In this document: one piece after another, positions 44,455 to 53,241 of the stretch
How the letters are laid out: each line of letters opens with the position of its first letter
Numbering within the stretch: the stretch's first letter is position 1
Source: Clostridium sp. chh4-2
GTDB taxonomy: Bacteria > Bacillota > Clostridia > Lachnospirales > Lachnospiraceae
Assembly (NCBI RefSeq): GCF_002899675.1
Contig: NZ_PKUU01000022.1
Location: 59,142-123,141, forward strand
Length of the DNA stretch: 64,000 nt
Direction of reading: 5' to 3'
The notes under the pieces: generated by a model
Database searches by the model: none
Seen by the model: the letters and a program-made list of their open reading frames with translations, nothing else
What the model was told of the DNA's origin: nothing
Position numbers and translations under genes: made by a program

Positions 44455-45404
44455 GCCTGTTCCCCTTGTTTTAAAGAATTCTGAATTCCCCTGATGTATT
44501 CCCTCGACATGACAATCCCTCTTTTGGTCTGTTCTGTGCTTCCCTGAAAAGCGGGGTCCTCATTTTCGATGCTCAGAACGCCGTCATACCCGATTTCATC
44601 CAGAACAGTCATAATCTTTTTCCAGTCAATCACACCGTTTCCCGCAATCGCACTATTCCAGAACCCGTCCTTGTGGGCATTGGAAAACTGGCGGTTATAG
44701 ATTCCGTACCAGTTTAAGAGGCGGCTGAAGATCACCGTATCCTTGATATGGAAATGAAAAATCCTGTCTCTGAATTTTTTTAAAACGGATTCATAATCGA
44801 TCATCTGTTTTACCAGATGTGACGGATCAAAATTGATGCCGAAATTGTCCTGGGGAAGCACCTTAAAAATCGCTTCCCAAAGCTCCGGCTGATAGCATAA
44901 AGTGCCGGGAACTCCCTGTATCTGCCACCCTTCCATCACACAATTCTCAAATGCTATTTTTACCCCTTTTTCTCCTGCATAATTTAAAATGGGGGAAAAT
45001 GCTGTTTTCAGCTCTTCAAAATTCTCCCCCACATTTTTGTTAATATCCCGTCCGATAAACGTGGATACCAACGGGCAGTCCAGTTTTTGAGCGGCGTCCA
45101 CACATCGAAACAGATGATCCAATACCTTTTTTCTCCGCTCCGGGTTCTCATCCAAAGTATTTTCATAATATCCGATGGCTGAAATCTTTACACCATTTTC
45201 CTTCAATGCCTTTCTGATCTCCAAAACCTGTCGGTCCAGCTGAAGAAAATCGATGTCATGAACGGCAAAATTCCTGGTCTCGTCTCCCGCCGGCCACGCC
45301 CCGATCTCTATATAGCCGAACCCTTCCTCGCCCGCCAGCCTGATCTTTTCAATCAATGTCAAATCAGAAAAACAGGATGTATAAAAACCAAATTTATCAT
45401 TCAT
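44406..45404 (-). CDS. Sugar phosphate isomerase/epimerase-type TIM barrel (AP_endonuc_2 family)
   Basis: A 332-residue xylose-isomerase-like TIM barrel. It begins NDKFGFYTSCFSDLTLIEKI and has metal-site segments VKIAFENC, GINFDPSHLVKQ, FHFHIKD and GVLSIENEDP, which supply the Glu/Asp/His ligands. Related proteins are IolE/IolI, hydroxypyruvate isomerase and 3-keto-glycoside-acting enzymes. ATG 45404 overlaps the permease stop by one base (TGATG). It acts in the cytosol, probably together with the Gfo/Idh enzyme on the same intermediate. Confidence 0.9.
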   Translation of the reverse strand: MNDKFGFYTSCFSDLTLIEKIRLAGEEGFGYIEIGAWPAGDETRNFAVHDIDFLQLDRQVLEIRKALKENGVKISAIGYYENTLDENPERRKKVLDHLFRCVDAAQKLDCPLVSTFIGRDINKNVGENFEELKTAFSPILNYAGEKGVKIAFENCVMEGWQIQGVPGTLCYQPELWEAIFKVLPQDNFGINFDPSHLVKQMIDYESVLKKFRDRIFHFHIKDTVIFSRLLNWYGIYNRQFSNAHKDGFWNSAIAGNGVIDWKKIMTVLDEIGYDGVLSIENEDPAFQGSTEQTKRGIVMSREYIRGIQNSLKQGEQAWEKKNCAQGSSAVET

Positions 45405-46354
45405 CAGCTTTTCCTTCTTTTTTCCGAATCGCTTAATATAATTGCGGCAACGATAATCACCCCGGAAATTGCAGTCTGCGCATAGGACCACACATTCAAA
45501 ATATTCATGGCGTTATTGATCATACCAAGGAATATGACGCCCAGGATCGCTCCGCCAACACTGCCCTTTCCGCCGGAAAGTGTGATTCCACCCAAAATCG
45601 CCGCCGTCATGGCATTTAACGAATAATCGCTTCCGGCCGTCGCCGATACGGTGTCCAGCCTGGCCGCGAAAACGATAGCGCTTATAAACACTGCAAAACT
45701 GGCAAACGTATAAGCAAAAATCTTAACCCGGTCCACGTTGATTCCTGATAAAAAGGCATTGTACTCATTTCCGCCCACCGCTACAATCTTTCTTCCGATT
45801 CTGGTTCTGTTTAAAAGAACCGATGCCAATATAATCATAATCAGCAGCACAAATACCATGATCGGTATAATCCCGAAAATCCTCGTCCTGCTTAGCACGG
45901 TAAAGGAGCCCTGCAGTCCGATATAACTTCCTTCCGTGAGGATGAGTGCCATGCCGAAATAGACCTGGGACAGTCCCAGCGTGATGATCATCGGAATACA
46001 CTTGCTCTTGCTGACGATAAACCCGTTCAGAAGCCCGCAGGTTAAAGCTATGGCAGCTCCTGCGGCGACAGCCGCCACCACTCCATGACCTCCTTGGATC
46101 AGCCGGGCCATAACTGCGGCACAGAATGCCATCATATTGCCCAGCGACAGGTCCACGCAGCCCGTAAGAATAACGAAAACAGCTCCCATCGTGATGATCC
46201 CCAGCACCGTCACCTGCTGGATAATCGTAATCAGATTATTGACGGCAATAAATGCGGGATTGATTGCCGTCACACAGACCGTGAGCAAAAGGATTGCAAA
46301 TACCAATAAAAGTTTGTGATTCGTCCAGTTTACTTTATTTATTTTTTCAGTCAT
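45404..46354 (-). CDS. Ribose/galactose-type ABC permease (RbsC-like)
   Basis: A 316-residue BPD_transp_2 permease with about ten spans and typical GAVFVILTGCVDLSLGNMMA, GLLNGFIVSKSKCIPMIITL and ILGGITLSGGKGSVGGAILG stretches. It forms the homodimeric channel for a carbohydrate (class 2) importer. Its start abuts the ATPase stop with no gap, and its stop overlaps the next start, so the genes are tightly coupled. Confidence 0.94.
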   Translation of the reverse strand: MTEKINKVNWTNHKLLLVFAILLLTVCVTAINPAFIAVNNLITIIQQVTVLGIITMGAVFVILTGCVDLSLGNMMAFCAAVMARLIQGGHGVVAAVAAGAAIALTCGLLNGFIVSKSKCIPMIITLGLSQVYFGMALILTEGSYIGLQGSFTVLSRTRIFGIIPIMVFVLLIMIILASVLLNRTRIGRKIVAVGGNEYNAFLSGINVDRVKIFAYTFASFAVFISAIVFAARLDTVSATAGSDYSLNAMTAAILGGITLSGGKGSVGGAILGVIFLGMINNAMNILNVWSYAQTAISGVIIVAAIILSDSEKRRKS

Positions 46355-47866
46355 TTATCCCACCCCTAAAGCTGCTTTCACGATTTTTTCTTCGGTAATA
46401 TCCTCTCCGCAAAATTCCTGTATCATCTGACCTTCCCTCATAACCAGGACCCGGTCGCTCATGGAGATCAATTCCGGCATTTCCGATGAAATCATGATAA
46501 TGCTCTTTCCCTGCTTCACCAGATTGTTCATAATCCTGTAAAACTGCGCCTTTGCATTGATATCAATCCCTCTGGTCGGTTCGTCAAAAATATACAGGGA
46601 CGCCTCTGAGAAAATCCACTTAGCCAGAACCACCTTTTGCTGATTGCCCCCGGAAAGGTATTTAACCTCCTGGTCATACCCGCTCATTTTCACTTTCAGG
46701 TTATCTAAAATATCCTTAACCATAGGCGGGAACTGGCTGGGCCGTACAAAAAAGGATCTGATCTTATTCCTGAATCCCACAATCACTGCATTTTCCACCA
46801 CACTGTGATCCAGCATCAGTCCCTGGTGCTGCCGGTCCTCCGTAATATGGGCAATCCCCTTGTCAATGCTCTCACCAGGATTTTTAAAAACTGTTTTCTC
46901 ACCGTTTAGGATCACTTCCCCGCCGGAATACCGATCTACACCGGCAACCGCCCGGATTACCTCGGTTCTGCCTGATCCCACCATGCCGGCAAGGCCCAGA
47001 ATCTCCCCTTTTCTGAGGTAAAAGCTGACCGCCGGAGAAGCCGGTTTCAGCTTCAAATCCCTGACTTCCAGCACAATATCCCCTATCTCGGCAGGTTCCC
47101 TGGTAAAAAACTGTTCCACCGGCCTGCCCACCATATCCTTGGTTATAATGTCCAGCTTCGTATCCCTGTTTCCGTTATAATAGCTGTTTACAACCATCCC
47201 GTCCCTGATCACCGTGATCCGGTCCGCGATGGAAACCACTTCATCCAGATAATGTGAGATATAGATGACGCTGATTCCCTTTTGGGCGATTTCCCGCACA
47301 AGCTCTAACACCTTTCCTGAATCTTTTTTGTTAAACATCGAAGTGGGTTCGTCCATAATGAGGATTTTAGGAGAAACCGCCAGCGCCTTTAATATCTTTA
47401 CATACTGTTTTTCCGATACGGACAGTGTCTCCACAATTCTTTTCGGATCTAAAGAGACATTGAATGTGCTTAAAAGTTCCTCTACCCGCTCATACATTTT
47501 CGTTCTGTCGATAAATCCGTATCTTCCCACCACCTCATGCCCCACAAAAATATTTTCTGCGACGCTCATGCAGTTTACCAGAAAATTTTCCTGCGGAATA
47601 ATTACAATCCGTTTTTCTTCTGAAAGCCGGGGGGAAAGCGCGTGAAAATGATTCCCCCCGATCACTATTTCACCGCTGTCAGGAACATAGGCTCCGGATA
47701 AAACCTTCATGAGCGTCGATTTTCCCGCTCCGTTTTCTCCCACCAGACAGTGAATCTCCCCCTCATACAAATCAAAACTGATATGACTTAAAGCGGCCAC
47801 TCCCGAAAATGTTTTTCGTATGTCTTTCATCTCTATTACCGGACGTTTATCCGTATAATCAAACAT
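46355..47866 (-). CDS. Ribose-type ABC ATPase with two nucleotide-binding domains (RbsA/MglA-like)
   Basis: A 503-residue double ATPase. Domain 1 has Walker A GENGAGKST near residue 42, signature SVSEKQ and Walker B ILIMDEPTS. Domain 2 has a Walker A with Arg in place of Lys (GMVGSGRTE), signature LSGGNQQK and IFDEPTRGID, the normal degenerate pattern for RbsA-type proteins. It powers sugar import with the permease and the binding protein. ATG 47866 has GGAGGAGG just upstream. Confidence 0.95.
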   Translation of the reverse strand: MFDYTDKRPVIEMKDIRKTFSGVAALSHISFDLYEGEIHCLVGENGAGKSTLMKVLSGAYVPDSGEIVIGGNHFHALSPRLSEEKRIVIIPQENFLVNCMSVAENIFVGHEVVGRYGFIDRTKMYERVEELLSTFNVSLDPKRIVETLSVSEKQYVKILKALAVSPKILIMDEPTSMFNKKDSGKVLELVREIAQKGISVIYISHYLDEVVSIADRITVIRDGMVVNSYYNGNRDTKLDIITKDMVGRPVEQFFTREPAEIGDIVLEVRDLKLKPASPAVSFYLRKGEILGLAGMVGSGRTEVIRAVAGVDRYSGGEVILNGEKTVFKNPGESIDKGIAHITEDRQHQGLMLDHSVVENAVIVGFRNKIRSFFVRPSQFPPMVKDILDNLKVKMSGYDQEVKYLSGGNQQKVVLAKWIFSEASLYIFDEPTRGIDINAKAQFYRIMNNLVKQGKSIIMISSEMPELISMSDRVLVMREGQMIQEFCGEDITEEKIVKAALGVG

Positions 47867-47886
47867 TTTCCTCCTCCTTAATCACA

Positions 47887-48969
47887 TTATCTGGCCTTTA
47901 TCAGATCCTCCCAGCCCATGACTTCGGCCGCTTTTTCAGGCGCATCCCAGGGCACCAGCTGATCGATCTCATCTTTTGTAACAATAATCGTCTGGTTTGG
48001 CGTATACTCCGGAAAATCCTTCTGCCCTTTTACACAGTAGTCGTAAAGGTTTTTAAACGTCTGCAGTCCCTGCATGGCAACCGAGTTGCTGAACAGCGCA
48101 TGAATGCCTCCTGATTCAAGAAGTTCGATATCAGAGGGGCTGCCGCCTGTGGAAAGGATGGGAACTTCCATTCCGGCTTCCACCAGCGCGTTATGGACAC
48201 CTTTTGCCATCTGCCCGTTCTGCGCAATGACCAGGTCAAACTCCTGCCCTCTCTGAATCAGGTTCTGAGTGACGTTCATCGCCGGTTCTGCCTTGAAATT
48301 ACCGTATTCCTGGGCGACGATATTAACCTTATAAGTCTTCTGGGCCTCTTCAATGCCCTTTATGTATTCCTCCGTGATGCCCATTCCCTGAGAGCCCGCA
48401 CAGTAATAGGTCTTTGCGTCAGGCATATTCTTTCCGATCCACTCGATGAAATCGTAACCTTTCTGATAGTAAAGGTTGCCGCAGGCGGAGATAATATCTC
48501 CCCAGCTTTCATCAGGAGCCATATTCTCCACGGTAATTGGAATTCCGGCGTCATTAGCCATGGCGATCAGCGTTTTGGCCTGATCCACACTGATGGGATA
48601 CAGAGAAATGCCGTCCACCTTCTTAGCAATTAAATCCTCCATGGCCGCAATGGATTTTTCCAGATCTCCGCCCGGGTCCTGGATGATAGTCTCCACTCCC
48701 AGCTTTTCCCCCGCATATTCAAATGCCTTGGCGCTGTAGCTGTTCCACAAATCCTTCATATCGAAAGCGATATAACCAAATGTATATGTTTTTTCAGCTC
48801 CCCCGTCTGCCGACGGTGTCTCAGTTTTTGCCGCTTCCCCTGTTGTTTCGGACGTTTCCTTTTCGGCCGGTGCAGTCTGACAGCCGGCTGCAGAAATCAT
48901 CATGGCCGCAGAAACTGCCGCAGCCAGCATCTTCTTTAATGTTTTCTCCATCGTTCTTGTTTTTTTCAT
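47887..48969 (-). CDS. Sugar-binding lipoprotein of the RbsABC-like importer
   Basis: A 360-residue periplasmic-binding-protein-like receptor (Peripla_BP_4 family). The lipoprotein signal ends at AAGC about residue 30, then a Glu/Thr-rich linker and YTFGYIAFDMKDLWNSYSAK. QDPGGDLEKSIAAMEDLIAKK and DGISLYPISVDQAKTLIAM are family signatures. The ATG overlaps the lacI-type stop as ATGA, so regulator and transporter form one transcript. The ligand is a sugar or polyol, not identifiable by eye. Confidence 0.93.
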   Translation of the reverse strand: MKKTRTMEKTLKKMLAAAVSAAMMISAAGCQTAPAEKETSETTGEAAKTETPSADGGAEKTYTFGYIAFDMKDLWNSYSAKAFEYAGEKLGVETIIQDPGGDLEKSIAAMEDLIAKKVDGISLYPISVDQAKTLIAMANDAGIPITVENMAPDESWGDIISACGNLYYQKGYDFIEWIGKNMPDAKTYYCAGSQGMGITEEYIKGIEEAQKTYKVNIVAQEYGNFKAEPAMNVTQNLIQRGQEFDLVIAQNGQMAKGVHNALVEAGMEVPILSTGGSPSDIELLESGGIHALFSNSVAMQGLQTFKNLYDYCVKGQKDFPEYTPNQTIIVTKDEIDQLVPWDAPEKAAEVMGWEDLIKAR

Positions 48970-50021
48970 TGATCTTTTTCCTCCTGGTCTTCCTTATCAT
49001 AATTGATTTGATCCCTACATTCCGTGGCGGAATCTCTGATGATGATTGTAGGTTTTAATAAAATATGCTGCTTGCTGTTACCCAGTGGATTTTCAATCTC
49101 GTTCACCAAAAGATTGACTGCAATCTGTCCCATCTCCTCTACCGGATGTGAAATCGTGGTCAGGGGAACCGGGAAGTACTCGCTTTCTCTGTTATTGCCA
49201 TAGCTGACCATGGAAATATCCCGTGGAATGGAATAGCCCTCTTCAAATATGGCTTTCATCGCTCCACAGGCCATGGTGTCGTGAGAGACAAACATGGCAA
49301 ATGGCGGCTTGTGGTCCTTCAGCACCTCCTTCATCCGTACATAACCGCCGTATTCCAAATTTTCTTCGCCCGTGTAGATGCAGTTGTCATCATAACTGAT
49401 TCCAAATTTCTTCATGGAATTCTTAAAATTATCCAGTTTATACTGATCTGCAATATACTGCCCCAGATAGATAATTTTCTCGTGTTTTAGCTGGTGCAGA
49501 TAGCCGATTGCCAGATCAACGCCTAAGCTGTAATCGATGGAAACCATGCTTTTATCTATAAGGTCTAACGATGTGTCGATATATATGATCGGCTTACTGA
49601 TCATTTTCTTAATGATGTCATAATGCGCTTTATACTGGTCCTTGTTATAGAGACATACCAGCATACCGTCAATCTGCTTGTCCGAAAAAAGCTTGAGAAA
49701 ATAGATTTCGTCTTCATAACAGTAATTCGTCTGCGCAACCATCAGGGCATATCCGGCCTTTTTAGAATTCCGCTCCACGGAACCGATAATATTCCTGTAA
49801 TAGTTGCATCGGTCAAAGGTAGGGGCAATTAGTCCCACCGTCTTATTTTTACGTTTCTTTTGGTACTTCGCCGCCTTTTTGTCCGTATACCCGATTTTGA
49901 AGGCAATTTCCTTGATCTCCTTCTTCTTGGCTTCGCTGATCTGATAGCTGTCCTTCAGCGCCCTGGAAACGGTTGATTTACTCACCTTGGCAATTTCAGC
50001 AATATCATCTATGGTTGGCAT
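48966..50021 (-). CDS. LacI-family regulator of the sugar operon
   Basis: A 351-residue LacI-type regulator. PTIDDIAEIAKVSKSTVSRA is the helix-turn-helix, with hinge and sugar-binding domains after it (KTVGLIAPTFDRCNYYRNII). The start at ATG 50021 is chosen because GAGG lies 8 bases upstream; a GTG at 50030 is a weaker alternative. It is the first gene of regulator, receptor, ATPase, permease, isomerase, dehydrogenase, so it regulates itself and the rest. TTTACGCAA repeats upstream are candidate sites. Confidence 0.92.
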   Translation of the reverse strand: MPTIDDIAEIAKVSKSTVSRALKDSYQISEAKKKEIKEIAFKIGYTDKKAAKYQKKRKNKTVGLIAPTFDRCNYYRNIIGSVERNSKKAGYALMVAQTNYCYEDEIYFLKLFSDKQIDGMLVCLYNKDQYKAHYDIIKKMISKPIIYIDTSLDLIDKSMVSIDYSLGVDLAIGYLHQLKHEKIIYLGQYIADQYKLDNFKNSMKKFGISYDDNCIYTGEENLEYGGYVRMKEVLKDHKPPFAMFVSHDTMACGAMKAIFEEGYSIPRDISMVSYGNNRESEYFPVPLTTISHPVEEMGQIAVNLLVNEIENPLGNSKQHILLKPTIIIRDSATECRDQINYDKEDQEEKDQ

Positions 50022-50080
50022 CCGACTCACCTCTGACTAAATATTTTTTCTTGATTTAATCAAAGCATATCATAACGATC

Positions 50081-50151
50081 TCGCGCCACGCAACAATGAA
50101 TTGCGCACATTTTTACGCAACTAGCCGTTTTTTACGCAATATTTAACGCAA
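50081..50151. promoter_or_regulatory. Candidate LacI operator cluster (TTTACGCAA repeats)
   Basis: TTTACGCAA at 50112-50120 and 50131-50139 and TTTAACGCAA at 50142-50151, with further ACGCAA and inverse TTGCGC about 25 bases earlier. This lies 60-130 bases upstream of the LacI-type gene. Confidence 0.45.
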
Positions 50152-50270
50152 CATTTATTAGTTATCTAAATATTTCTAGTTTTGGAATATTTTACCATCA
50201 TCCAGCTTCTAACATCAAAACCAGTATAAGAGACCGTCTCTGCTTCCGGTATGAATATCCGCCGCAGCTA

Positions 50271-50340
50271 TTTTAATAAAAAGGGAATTTCCGCCGATAT
50301 GGCTTTCAGAATGCGGTTGATTACCGCAATTTAAGAATCG
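50271..50340. repeat. Dispersed leader repeat, solo copy C
   Basis: AATTTCCGCCGATATGGC followed by AATGCGGTTGATTACCGCAA matches copies A and B, but no PD-(D/E)XK-like gene is attached. It may mark a lost gene or an independently dispersed element. Confidence 0.6.
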
Positions 50341-50357
50341 TTCAATTTTGTAAGAAA

Positions 50358-50533
50358 GAATCCCGCAAGCGGGATTCTCCGCCTGCGGCGGGTCGCTTCA
50401 GCGACATTATACCTCACCGCCGCAGTGCGATCCTGCCCGGAGGGCTTTTTGTATCATAGGAGTACTTTCCTATGATACAAAAAATTCCTCCAATACGCAA
50501 AATCATTTTATAATTCTGCGCATTGAAGGAATC
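50358..50533. repeat. Cluster of hairpins downstream of glycerate kinase
   Basis: Three stems follow one another: GAATCCCGC/GCGGGATTC (50358-50377), TTTTGTATCATAGGA (50447-50461) with a perfect complement at 50468-50482, and an imperfect 20-base inverted repeat at about 50485-50533. The second can act as a bidirectional terminator. There is no gene in 50022-50615. Confidence 0.6.
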
Positions 50534-50615
50534 TTAACTTCACACATAAACACCCTTTACAGCAAATTGTATCATGGCAGGAAGCCTGCGCCTCCTTCTT
50601 CGTCCCTGAAACGGC

Positions 50616-51758
50616 TTAATTCTTTATGGACATGCCAACCTTTAACATGCGGAACATTCTGTCCGCAGCTCCTGCATACAATTCTTCCGCCCGGTCTAAT
50701 GCTTCCTCAATATCCATGGCCCCGTTGATTGTAGGGATGATGCTGTCAACGCCATGCTCAAAGATCTTTTCAGCTCCGTCACCCATACCGCCGACTAAAG
50801 CGACAGCCGGAACTCCTTTGGCTTTACAGCGCATTCCCACGCCGCTTGGAACTTTGCCGAATGCGGACTGCCAGTCAATACGGCCTTCTCCGGTTACAAC
50901 CACATCCACACCATTTAAAAGTTCATCAAATTCGATCAGATCCAGCACGGTTTCAATCCCTGATTTCAACGTCGCATGCAAAAATACACAGAGTGCCGCT
51001 CCCAATCCACCGGCCGCTCCTGCGCCGGGAATCTTATCCACATCCATGCCCAGTTTGTCCTCAATTACTTTGGCATACTGTTTCATATATCCTTCCATCT
51101 GATCCAGAATCTCAGGCGTACCGCCCTTTTGCTTGCCAAATGTATAAGTCGCCCCGTCAGGACCTGTCAGAGGATTGTTCACATCACACATTACGGTAAA
51201 TGTGGACTCAGCCACAGCCGGATGAATGCCGCTGATATCAATATCAGCCACTTTGCCAAGATCAGCGCCGATGCCGGAAAGTTCTTTGCCGTCTGCGTCT
51301 AAAAAGCGCACTCCAAGGGCCTTCATCGCTCCCATTCCGCCGTCATTGGTAGCGCTTCCGCCGATAGCGATAGACAGTTTGCGGTAGCCTTTGTCCAGCG
51401 CGTCTTTGATCATCTGGCCCGTTCCATAGGTCGTGGTATTCAGAGGATTTCTCTTTTCAGTCGGAACCATCGGAAGTCCGGATGCCGCCGCCATCTCAAT
51501 AATAGCGGAATCTCCATTAAATACACCGTAAGAAGCCTTTGCATCTTCCCATAACGGTCCCTTCACGTTTACAGTAACCATCTCGCCTTTTGTCACGGAT
51601 ATAACCGCATCCACAGTTCCCTCTCCGCCGTCTGCGATGGGCACGCCAAATGTTTCGCAGCCCGGAAAGACCTTTTCTGCAGACTGTGTCAGCAAATCAA
51701 TTATTCTTTCTGAAGATAATGTACCCTTAAATGAATCTGATGCAAATAAAAACTTCAT
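50616..51758 (-). CDS. garK: Glycerate 2-kinase (GarK/GlxK family)
   Basis: A 380-residue type II glycerate kinase making 2-phosphoglycerate from D-glycerate and ATP. Hallmarks shared with E. coli GarK are FASDSFKGTLSSERI, IADGGEGTVDAV, EMAAASGLPMVPTEKRNP, IAIGGSATNDGGMGAM and VVTGEGRIDWQSAFGKVP. ATG 51758 follows GGAGGG; the longer frame lacks a ribosome site. It completes the galactarate/glucarate pathway begun by garD and gudD. A terminator-like hairpin and a long palindrome separate it from the garR-aldolase pair upstream, so it probably has its own promoter. Confidence 0.95.
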   Translation of the reverse strand: MKFLFASDSFKGTLSSERIIDLLTQSAEKVFPGCETFGVPIADGGEGTVDAVISVTKGEMVTVNVKGPLWEDAKASYGVFNGDSAIIEMAAASGLPMVPTEKRNPLNTTTYGTGQMIKDALDKGYRKLSIAIGGSATNDGGMGAMKALGVRFLDADGKELSGIGADLGKVADIDISGIHPAVAESTFTVMCDVNNPLTGPDGATYTFGKQKGGTPEILDQMEGYMKQYAKVIEDKLGMDVDKIPGAGAAGGLGAALCVFLHATLKSGIETVLDLIEFDELLNGVDVVVTGEGRIDWQSAFGKVPSGVGMRCKAKGVPAVALVGGMGDGAEKIFEHGVDSIIPTINGAMDIEEALDRAEELYAGAADRMFRMLKVGMSIKN

Positions 51759-51847
51759 ACCTGAGACCCTCCGTTTTTTTGTCTTATTGAGATTATAGCC
51801 CTGCGGACCCAATTATTCAACCGGGTTTTGCATTCTGTGGCAAAGCC

Positions 51848-52116
51848 GGTAACCGTTCAGCCTTCTGATACCTGCGCCTGCTCCGGCAGTTTCCATGGCT
51901 GTTCCTATGACTTTGCAGGGTATTAGCGATTCTTAATGCGCAGAATTTTTCGTTCAAGGAAAATGTCCACATGTTTGAGTGAAACGAGTTTGGACATTTT
52001 CCTTGGTTTTTAGAAAAATCCTGCACATTTAGTATCGCTTATGCCCGAAACCGGAATAGGAACGGCCATGGAAACTGTCGGAGCAGGCGCAGGTATCGGA
52101 AGGCTGAACGGTTACC
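51848..52116. mobile_element. 269-base palindromic element (MITE-like)
   Basis: GGTAACCGTTCAGCCTTCTG at the left mirrors CGGAAGGCTGAACGGTTACC at the right, and pairing continues for over 60 bases, then resumes at GGAAAATGTCCA/TGGACATTTTCC around an apical loop (51970-51990). No clear target duplication is visible. The loop resembles those at 34004 and 63943. Confidence 0.7.
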
Positions 52117-52138
52117 AATGCCTCGCCTGCTTTAAAAC

Positions 52139-52178
52139 AATAGACCGGCAACTGCAAAATCAAGGTCACCGGTCTGTT
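52139..52178 (-). terminator. Probable terminator of the garR-aldolase operon
   Basis: A stem of AATAGACCGG (52139-52148) with CCGGTCTGTT (52169-52178). On the minus strand it is followed by ATTGTTTT, 25 bases after the aldolase stop. Confidence 0.65.
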
Positions 52179-52203
52179 ATGTATTTCAGCTTGTTTTATA
52201 AAA

Positions 52204-53103
52204 TTAGATCAATCCTGCATTTTTCATGGCTGTTTTGATATTTTCAAGCACAGGACCTTCCGGAGTCGCCAGGTTTGGTCTGTACGGAACTCCGATATCC
52301 CTTCCTCTTAAATTAGCCATATCTTTTGCTGCAACAGGGAAACTTGCCGGGTCCATGGAAAGTCTTACCGGATTCAGTTTAAACTGTGCTTCCAAAGATC
52401 CTTCCAGATCTCCTGCAACGTATTTGTTATATACATCTGTAATCAGTTCAGGCATAAAGTTAGCCGCTGTACATACACCGCCCACTGCGCCATGGCACAT
52501 AGAAGCGTATAACAGTGTATCCTTGCCGCCAAATACCTTAAATCCAACGTCTCTGGTTCTGCGGATAAATTCAGATGTCTGAGTAATATCGCCGCTGGTA
52601 TCCTTCATTCCCACAATATTAGGCACTTCATGAGCAAGGCGCTCAACCAGGTTTCCGGACAATGTATAGTTAACTCTTCCAGGGTTATTGTATAACAGCA
52701 TCGGTGTTTCCGGAACTGCTTCAGCAATTGTCTTAAAATGCTCATATAATTCTTTTTCCGTTGGTTTCAGGAACATTGGCTGCAATACGGAAATGCCTGC
52801 TGCACCGTTGGCAACGGCCATCTTGGCAAGACGGCAGCATTTCTTTGTGCTGATGGCGCCGATACCGAAGTATACCGGAACTCTTCCAGCCGCCTGGTCC
52901 ACCATGATCTTCAGGCCGCGTTCCATCTCGTCGTCCTCGATCACATAGAACTCACCATTGCTGCCAAATGCCAGAATTCCCAGCACACCGCCCTCGATTA
53001 CATAGTCAACCTGTTCTCTTAACTTCACTTCATCGATCATTTCGTTCTCATCAATTGGAGTAAGAATCGGAACGACAACACCCTTTATGAAATCTGTATT
53101 CAT
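52204..53103 (-). CDS. DapA-family aldolase, probable 5-keto-4-deoxyglucarate aldolase
   Basis: A 299-residue class I TIM-barrel lyase of the DapA/NanA superfamily. The Schiff-base Lys167 is in IVGMKDTSGD and Tyr138 in LLYNNPGR; the substrate loop reads GSNGE (47-51) in place of GTTGE. Placed directly after garR and near garK, with no GarL/HpaI-type aldolase in the window, it is the best candidate to split 5-keto-4-deoxyglucarate into pyruvate and tartronate semialdehyde. A dehydratase-decarboxylase (KdgD-type) is the alternative, but that route would need a 2-ketoglutarate semialdehyde dehydrogenase, absent here. A GCCGC/GCGGC hairpin precedes its ribosome site. Confidence 0.93.
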   Translation of the reverse strand: MNTDFIKGVVVPILTPIDENEMIDEVKLREQVDYVIEGGVLGILAFGSNGEFYVIEDDEMERGLKIMVDQAAGRVPVYFGIGAISTKKCCRLAKMAVANGAAGISVLQPMFLKPTEKELYEHFKTIAEAVPETPMLLYNNPGRVNYTLSGNLVERLAHEVPNIVGMKDTSGDITQTSEFIRRTRDVGFKVFGGKDTLLYASMCHGAVGGVCTAANFMPELITDVYNKYVAGDLEGSLEAQFKLNPVRLSMDPASFPVAAKDMANLRGRDIGVPYRPNLATPEGPVLENIKTAMKNAGLI

Positions 53104-53110
53104 ATCTTCC

Positions 53111-53239
53111 TCTCATTCCGCCGCTTTAGCGGCACTTAAATATGAAAGGGAGTTTAAGCAGATGCTCAAACTCTGGGGGAAAGAAGCTTTTTTTCTTTCC
53201 CTTTTCCTCTCATTCCGCCGCCTTAGCGGCATTTAAATC
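53111..53239. repeat. Duplicated GCCGC hairpin leader between garR and the aldolase
   Basis: CTCATTCCGCCGCTTTAGCG at 53112 and CTCATTCCGCCGCCTTAGCG at 53209 begin two about-30-base direct repeats, each a GCCGC/GCGGC hairpin with the GAGAGGAA that serves as ribosome site. Only the first copy precedes a gene; the second lies just after the garR stop. Confidence 0.7.
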
Positions 53240-53241
53240 AA

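Noticed and set aside
50112..50151. Short CRISPR-like direct repeats
   Set aside because: The units are only 9-10 bases with irregular 10-base gaps and no cas genes; operator repeats are the better reading.
51848..52116. Target duplication around the 269-base palindrome
   Set aside because: Flanks were compared base by base and show no convincing direct repeat.
52204..53103. True dihydrodipicolinate synthase (DapA)
   Set aside because: The GTTGE loop is altered and the gene is cotranscribed with garR, away from lysine genes.
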